From Burkholderia sp. (GTDB lineage: Bacteria > Pseudomonadota > Gammaproteobacteria > Burkholderiales > Burkholderiaceae): a DNA stretch of 9,299 nt. Of the stretch, positions 5,498 to 9,299 are shown one piece after another (the first letter of the stretch is position 1; each line of letters begins with the position of its first letter). A program made the position numbers and the translations under genes. The notes under the pieces are model-generated. The model was given only the letters and a program-made list of their open reading frames with translations. It searched no databases and was not told where the DNA came from. The stretch lies in NCBI RefSeq assembly GCF_018375725.1, contig NZ_JAHACR010000165.1, positions 1 to 9,299 on the forward strand. Reading direction: 5' to 3'.

Positions 5498-6517
5498 ATG
5501 ACTACTTCGAACACTGCGCCCATTTCGTCGCCGACGATGCCGCGCATCGCCGTCCTCGCGACGGGCGGCACCATCGCCGGCGCCGCGCCCGATGCGGCCA
5601 GCACGGCCGGTTATCAGGCCGGCGCCCTCGGCGTCAATTTCCTGCTCGATGCGGTGCCGTCGCTCGCGTCGGTCGCACGCATCGACGCCGAGCAGATCGC
5701 CAGCATCGACAGCAAGGATCTCGCGCTGCCGCTGTGGAAGACGCTCGCCGCGCGCATCGATGCGCTGCAGGCCGACGAGACGATCGACGGCATCGTGATT
5801 ACGCACGGCACCGATACGCTCGAGGAAACCGCCTACGCCCTGCACCTGACCGCGAAGGGCGACAAGCCGGTCGTGCTGACTGCCGCCATGCGGCCGGCGA
5901 CCGCGCTGTCGTCCGACGGTCCGCTCAACCTGCTCAATGCCGTGACGGTCGCCGCGGATCCGGCGGCGCGCGGGCAGGGCGTGCTGGTTGCGTTCAACAA
6001 CAAGATCCATGCCGCGCGCGACGTCGTGAAGACGAGCACGTACGCGGTCGACGCATTCCAGTCACCGGATCTGGGCGTGCTTGGCTGGGTCCAGGACGGA
6101 CGCGTCGAGTTCGCGCGCCGCGCCACGCGTCCGCGCGATGCGCAACTGGCCATTCACAGCGCATGGCCGTCGGTCGAAATCGTCGCCAGCTACGCGGGCG
6201 TGACCCGCACGGCCGTCGATGCGCTGGTCGCGGCCGGCGTGCGCGGACTCGTCGTCGCGGGCACCGGCAACGGCTCGATTCATGCGACGCTGCAGGCCGC
6301 GCTGGCCGATGCGGTGAAGCAGGGCGTCGTCGTGGTGCGTGCATCGCGCGTCGGGTCGGGGCACGTGATGAAGAACGGCGCGGCGAACGACGATCTGCTC
6401 GGCTTTGTCAGCGCGGGATCGCTCAATCCGTTCAAGGCGCGTGTGCTGCTGATGCTCGCGCTCGCGAACGGCATCGGCGAACGCGATGCATTGCAGCGCG
6501 TGTTCGACACGTATTGA
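5498..6517 (+). CDS. L-asparaginase, AnsB-like but without signal peptide
   Basis: This 339-aa enzyme would hydrolyse L-asparagine to aspartate and ammonia. The asparaginase active site is complete: ATGGTIAG with the nucleophile Thr25, Tyr39 in the flexible lid, Ser69 in the ASIDSKD segment, THGTDTLEETAY with Thr105-Asp106, and Lys178 in RDVVKTSTY. The SSDGPLNLLNAV stretch (138-149) and the GTGNGSIH loop are also typical. The motif pattern is closer to periplasmic type II enzymes (AnsB), yet the N-terminus (residues 1-16, polar, Thr/Ser/Pro) has no signal peptide, so a cytoplasmic location is predicted. The start is uncertain: ATG 5498 lacks a Shine-Dalgarno sequence, and an in-frame ATG at 5537 (Met14), just before the first beta strand, is an alternative that also lacks a clear site. 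The gene is divergent from psiF and monocistronic. Some glutaminase activity cannot be excluded. Confidence 0.93.
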   Translation: MTTSNTAPISSPTMPRIAVLATGGTIAGAAPDAASTAGYQAGALGVNFLLDAVPSLASVARIDAEQIASIDSKDLALPLWKTLAARIDALQADETIDGIVITHGTDTLEETAYALHLTAKGDKPVVLTAAMRPATALSSDGPLNLLNAVTVAADPAARGQGVLVAFNNKIHAARDVVKTSTYAVDAFQSPDLGVLGWVQDGRVEFARRATRPRDAQLAIHSAWPSVEIVASYAGVTRTAVDALVAAGVRGLVVAGTGNGSIHATLQAALADAVKQGVVVVRASRVGSGHVMKNGAANDDLLGFVSAGSLNPFKARVLLMLALANGIGERDALQRVFDTY

Positions 6518-6550
6518 GGCCGCACGCCGCGTCCGGCCTATGAAATACAC

Positions 6551-6578
6551 AACCCCACGCTTGTCGGAGCGTGGGGTT
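6551..6578. terminator. Hairpin between convergent asparaginase and kbp genes
   Basis: AACCCCACGC (6551-6560) pairs perfectly with GCGTGGGGTT (6569-6578) around an 8-nt loop. It lies 34 nt after the asparaginase stop and 60 nt after the kbp stop. T-runs are short on both sides, so it is a moderate terminator, probably shared. Confidence 0.7.
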
Positions 6579-6637
6579 CGTCGGCGGTGTGCGGCAGGCC
6601 TCGGCCTGCCGCTCGCGCATTCGGCGCTGCGTGGCGC

Positions 6638-7114
6638 TCAGGACAGCGGCGGAATCACGAGCTTCTGGCCCGGATAGATACGGTCGGGGCTCGACAGCAT
6701 CGGGCGGTTCGCCTCGAAGATCACGTTGTACCGGTTCGCATCGCCGTATTGCGACAGCGAAATCGCGGACAGCGTGTCGCCGCTGCGTACTTCGTAAAAC
6801 GTCGCTTCCGGCGCCGGATTGTCGACGTCGAGCGCATCGTCGTTGACGGCTGCGACGCCCTGCACGTTGCCCGATGCGACCTTGACCTTGTCCTTGGTCG
6901 GCTGGTCGCTGACGCTGCCCGACAGTGTCACGGTGCGCGATGCGCCGTCGAACGCGACGGTCAGGTTCGACGTGTCGAGACCTTGTGCGCTGATGTATTG
7001 CTTGATGGCTTCGGCCGCGGCCTGGTTCGCGGCATTCGGATCGGTGGCCGCTTGCGCGTCGGCGTGGCCCAGCAGTTTTTCACCCGCCTCTTTGATAAAC
7101 GAAAGAAGACCCAT
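6638..7114 (-). CDS. kbp: Kbp/YgaU-type BON-LysM protein (potassium-binding protein homologue)
   Basis: This 158-aa protein starts at ATG 7114 behind GGGAG (7122-7126, spacing 7). The N-terminus MGLLSFIKEAGEKLLG matches the amphipathic start of E. coli Kbp/YgaU. A BON domain follows at about 30-98 (TVTLSGSVSDQPTKDKV, VASGNVQGVAAVND), then a LysM domain at 106-156 (FYEVRSGDTLSAIS, YGDANRYNVIFEANRPML, DRIYPGQKLVIP). The whole architecture and length (149 aa in E. coli) agree. E. coli Kbp binds K+ and changes conformation on binding; the gene has also been linked to the Cpx envelope-stress response and peptidoglycan cross-linking. There is no signal peptide, as in E. coli. An Ala/Asn-rich insert at 18-34 is longer than in the E. 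coli protein. It is monocistronic, with a long 437-nt upstream region carrying a CpxR-like repeat. Confidence 0.93.
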   Translation of the reverse strand: MGLLSFIKEAGEKLLGHADAQAATDPNAANQAAAEAIKQYISAQGLDTSNLTVAFDGASRTVTLSGSVSDQPTKDKVKVASGNVQGVAAVNDDALDVDNPAPEATFYEVRSGDTLSAISLSQYGDANRYNVIFEANRPMLSSPDRIYPGQKLVIPPLS

Positions 7115-7551
7115 CGCTTCACTCCCTTAGGTGGTTGAAAAGAAAACGCGCCATGCAGTGCTGAAAAAAACACCGCGCAGCACGTGAACGCGCGCGCGGC
7201 ATGTTTCTCGAAAGGCGTGGCAAGAGTGTAGGCGTTCATGGCGACAATTGCATGGGGAATCGCGCTCGTGAACGTAAAGGAATGTAAGCGGCAAAATCCG
7301 ACAGACGGACACCCGACGACGACGTCTGACCGACCAAGGCTTCCCCGGCGTCGCCGGGTGCCGCTGCGGACCCCGCTTCACCGCTCTCAGCCCGGAGCGG
7401 CGTTTTTGCCCCGGCGCACACGCGATGGCGATGCACGGCGGAGCGCCCCACAAGGATGCGCGGCAACCCGCGCATCGTGCGACCCTGAACCACGGATTGC
7501 CTGATCGTTTTTGACGGGCATGCGCGCCGGACGCGGCGGCGTGCGATTCGG
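7115..7551. other. 437-nt non-coding region upstream of kbp
   Basis: No supported gene lies here on either strand. It contains the kbp ribosome binding site, a weak -10-like TACACT on the - strand (7225-7230) without a good -35, the CpxR-like repeat at 7274-7288, a near-perfect palindrome CCCGGCG-T-CGCCGGG (7344-7358), and distant 7-bp arms TGCCTGA/TCAGGCA (7498-7504 and 7552-7558) that straddle the glxR stop. I see no T-tailed terminator for the glxR transcript. Confidence 0.55.
7274..7288 (+). promoter_or_regulatory. CpxR-box-like direct repeat upstream of kbp
   Basis: GTAAA-GGAAT-GTAAG matches the E. coli CpxR consensus GTAAA-N5-GTAAA at 9 of 10 fixed positions, inside a wider 10-bp-period repeat GAAcGTAAaG/GAAtGTAAgC (7270-7289). 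It is 160 nt before the kbp start codon. Binding by a CpxR-type regulator is inferred, not shown. Confidence 0.45.
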
Positions 7552-8457
7552 TCAGGCAGTCCTGGCGTCGGCTGCCGATTGATCGAGCGAGAAGTTCGAC
7601 ATGATCTCAAGCGCGCGCACGAGCGCCGAGTGATCCCATGCCTTGCCGCCGTGCGCCACGCAGGCGCTGAACAACTGCTGCGCGCTCGCGGTATGCGGCA
7701 GCGCGAGGCCGAGCCTGCGTGCGCCGTCGAGCGCGAGGTTCAGGTCCTTCTGGTGCAGTTCGATGCGAAAGCCCGGATTGAACGATCGCTTCGTCATGCG
7801 TTCGCCGTGCACTTCGAGAATCCGCGATGCCGCAAAGCCGCCCATCAGCGCCTGGCGCACGCGTTCCGGATCGGCGCCCGAGCGCGCGGCGAACAGCAAT
7901 GCTTCGGCGACCGCCTCGATGTTCAGCGCGACGATGATCTGGTTCGCGACCTTGCAGGTCTGGCCCGCGCCGTTGTCGCCGACCAGCGTGATGTTCCTGC
8001 CCATCAGGTCGAACAGCGGCTTCGCGCGCTCGAACGCCTTTTGCGGGCCGCCGACCATGATCGTCAGCGTCGCGTCGCGTGCGCCGACTTCGCCGCCGGA
8101 CACCGGCGCGTCGAGATAATCGCAGCCGAGCGCGTTGATCTGCTTCGCAAACGCCTGCGTGTCGAGCGGGGAGATCGAGCTCATGTCGATCACGAGCTTG
8201 CCGGCCGTGAGCCCCTTGGCGACGCCGTCGTCGGCGAACAGCACGTTATGGACGTCGGGCGTATCGGGCACCATCGCGATGATGATGTCGGCGGCCTGCG
8301 CGACTTCGGTGGAGTTCGCGACGACCTTCGCCGCCGCGCGCAGGTCGTCCGGCACCGCGTACGCGCCGTTGACGACGAGCCGATGATCGCCCTTGAGCAG
8401 GTTGCGCGCCATATGCGCGCCCATGATGCCGAGGCCGATGAAACCGATGGTTGCCAT
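7552..8457 (-). CDS. glxR: Tartronate semialdehyde reductase (2-hydroxy-3-oxopropionate reductase)
   Basis: This 301-aa enzyme would reduce tartronate semialdehyde to D-glycerate with NAD(P)H (EC 1.1.1.60) in the cytoplasm. The start ATG 8457 has AGGAG at 8467-8471, 9 nt upstream; an in-frame extension to 8511 is rejected. The N-terminal Rossmann fold begins IGFIGLGIMGAHMARNL (4-20). The substrate motif DAPVSGGEVGARDATL spans 116-131, and the catalytic segment GAGQTCKVANQ places Lys169 and Asn172. The C-terminal helical domain carries QALMGGFAASRILEVHGERM and HQKDLNLAL, close to E. coli GlxR and distinct from 3-hydroxyisobutyrate dehydrogenase. It follows hyi on the same strand with a 139-nt gap, giving the order hyi-glxR used after glyoxylate carboligase. 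This pairing supports the substrate assignment within the beta-hydroxyacid dehydrogenase family. Confidence 0.95.
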   Translation of the reverse strand: MATIGFIGLGIMGAHMARNLLKGDHRLVVNGAYAVPDDLRAAAKVVANSTEVAQAADIIIAMVPDTPDVHNVLFADDGVAKGLTAGKLVIDMSSISPLDTQAFAKQINALGCDYLDAPVSGGEVGARDATLTIMVGGPQKAFERAKPLFDLMGRNITLVGDNGAGQTCKVANQIIVALNIEAVAEALLFAARSGADPERVRQALMGGFAASRILEVHGERMTKRSFNPGFRIELHQKDLNLALDGARRLGLALPHTASAQQLFSACVAHGGKAWDHSALVRALEIMSNFSLDQSAADARTA

Positions 8458-8466
8458 GCTGGATAG

Positions 8467-8471
8467 CTCCT
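8467..8471 (-). promoter_or_regulatory. Ribosome binding site of glxR
   Basis: AGGAG on the - strand, 9 nt before ATG 8457. It decides the start against the longer open frame and suggests independent, efficient translation despite the 139-nt gap after hyi. Confidence 0.75.
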
Positions 8472-8596
8472 TTGATGATCGGAGTGGATGCTTGGACGCA
8501 GAGGTCGGCACGCTGCGCGTGCGGCGGCCCCATGTTGCTCACGCGGATCCCGTCGAATCGGGCGGGATGCGGCGAAAGCGGATGGCGGGACGCCGC

Positions 8597-9298
8597 TCAG
8601 GCGGCGCGCCGCGCCGATCCCGGCAGACAGCCGGCAAGGTCGTGCAGCCAGCCGAGCCCTGCCGCCGTGGTGGTGCGAGGCTTGTATTCGCAGCCGATGT
8701 AGCCGTCGTATCCGAGCCTGTCGAGCAGCGCGAACAGGAATACGTAATGGATTTCGCCCGTGCCCGGCTCGTGGCGGCCCGGGTTGTCCGCGAGCTGGAT
8801 ATGGCCGATCTTCGCGAGATGGCGCTCGATCGTCGCGGCCAGTTCGCCTTCCATGCGCTGCATGTGATAGACGTCGTATTGCAGGAACAGGTTGTCCGAA
8901 CCGGTCGCGCGGATCACGTCGAGCGCGTCGGACGAGCGGGTCAGCGCGAAGCCCGGGATGTCGAACGCATTGCAGGGCTCGACGAGCAGACGGATGCCTT
9001 CGCGCGCCAGCGCATCGGCGGCGAAGCGCAGGTTGTCGACGATCGTGACGAAGGTCTTGTCCCGTGCGGTGCTTGCCGGCGGAATGCCGACCAGGCAGTT
9101 CAGTTGCGGCACCTTCAACGCCTTCGCGTACTCGATCGCGAGGCCGACGCCATCCTGGAACTCGCCGATCCGGTCGGGCAGGCACGCAATGCCGCGCTCG
9201 CCCTGATCCCAGTTGCCGGCGGGCAGGTTGTGCAACACGAGGCGCAAGCGATGCGCGTCGAGCTGCTCGGCCAGCGCCTCCTTGGCAAACGGATACGG
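8597..9298 (-). CDS. hyi: Hydroxypyruvate isomerase, 5' end beyond window
   Basis: The frame is open to the right edge, showing 233 C-terminal residues of a protein usually near 260. The TTG at 9247 is not the start, because the upstream residues (PYPFAKEALAEQL...) match Hyi family sequence. It would convert hydroxypyruvate to tartronate semialdehyde (EC 5.3.1.22), feeding GlxR. Numbering from the edge, the expected TIM-barrel metal ligands are visible: Glu107 in LLVEPCN, Asp142 in QYDVYHMQ, Gln168 in HIQLADNPGRHEPGTGEI and Glu204 in GCEYKPR. NLPAGNWDQGERGIA near the N-terminal side is a further Hyi signature. Together with glxR it forms the glyoxylate-to-glycerate pathway; glyoxylate carboligase (gcl) is expected upstream, outside the window. 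The Ala/Arg-rich C-terminus (GSARRAA) looks normal for a high-GC genome. Confidence 0.95.
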   Translation of the reverse strand, partial: PYPFAKEALAEQLDAHRLRLVLHNLPAGNWDQGERGIACLPDRIGEFQDGVGLAIEYAKALKVPQLNCLVGIPPASTARDKTFVTIVDNLRFAADALAREGIRLLVEPCNAFDIPGFALTRSSDALDVIRATGSDNLFLQYDVYHMQRMEGELAATIERHLAKIGHIQLADNPGRHEPGTGEIHYVFLFALLDRLGYDGYIGCEYKPRTTTAAGLGWLHDLAGCLPGSARRAA

Positions 9299-9299
9299 G

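Noticed and set aside
5210..6010. In-frame N-terminal extension of psiF across the intergenic region and into the asparaginase gene
   Set aside because: The psiF signal peptide and ribosome binding site place the start at 5209; the extension is an antisense shadow with low-complexity Arg/Gly-rich translation.
7238..7504. 88-codon + strand frame in the region upstream of kbp
   Set aside because: No ribosome binding site, an Arg/Pro-rich low-complexity translation and no recognisable motif; it also covers the candidate regulatory region.
8508..8522. Hairpin GCACGC-TGC-GCGTGC between hyi and glxR
   Set aside because: It is short, without a T-run and common at this GC content; not enough to call a terminator or attenuator.
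1..9299. CRISPR array, tRNA or rRNA gene, insertion sequence, phage or integron sequence
   Set aside because: I found no regularly spaced repeats, transposase motifs, terminal inverted repeats or structured RNA genes; composition and gene content look like core chromosome throughout.

Overview
The window looks like core chromosome of a Burkholderia-type betaproteobacterium. It is GC-rich with strongly GC-biased third codon positions. The recognisable proteins (TatD after a probable DNA-replication cluster, a BPSL1445-like SYLF lipoprotein, a PsiF-repeat protein, a Kbp/YgaU homologue, Hyi and GlxR) fit that genus. I see no insertion sequence, phage gene, tRNA, rRNA or CRISPR array.

Layout. 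Positions 1-1907 (+): the 3' part of a TatD-family metal-dependent hydrolase, then a secreted ankyrin-repeat protein 46 nt downstream, then a small secreted Rap1a/Tai4-like protein. A 393-nt stretch without a convincing gene follows. Positions 2301-3365 (+): a GT4-family glycosyltransferase, which converges on a SYLF/YSC84-domain lipoprotein (3448-4035, -) across a shared bidirectional terminator. Positions 4274-5209 (-): an uncharacterised two-helix membrane protein and a PsiF-repeat periplasmic protein, with the psiF terminator between them. Positions 5498-6517 (+): an asparaginase of the AnsB type but without a signal peptide. It is divergent from psiF and converges on the next gene across a hairpin. 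Positions 6638-7114 (-): Kbp/YgaU (BON + LysM), preceded by 437 nt of non-coding DNA that holds a CpxR-box-like direct repeat. Positions 7552-9298 (-): glxR and the 3' part of hyi, i.e. the tartronate-semialdehyde branch of glyoxylate use. The usual partner gcl would lie beyond the right edge.

Functionally there are two themes: small envelope or periplasmic proteins (ankyrin, Rap1a-like, SYLF lipoprotein, two-helix protein, PsiF, Kbp) and housekeeping metabolism (asparaginase, Hyi-GlxR, glycosyltransferase). I found no convincing new multi-gene system. The points most worth checking are the CpxR-like site before kbp, the orphan Rap1a-like gene beside a secreted ankyrin protein, the possible leaderless start of the asparaginase, and the paired 13-nt repeats around the psiF promoter.
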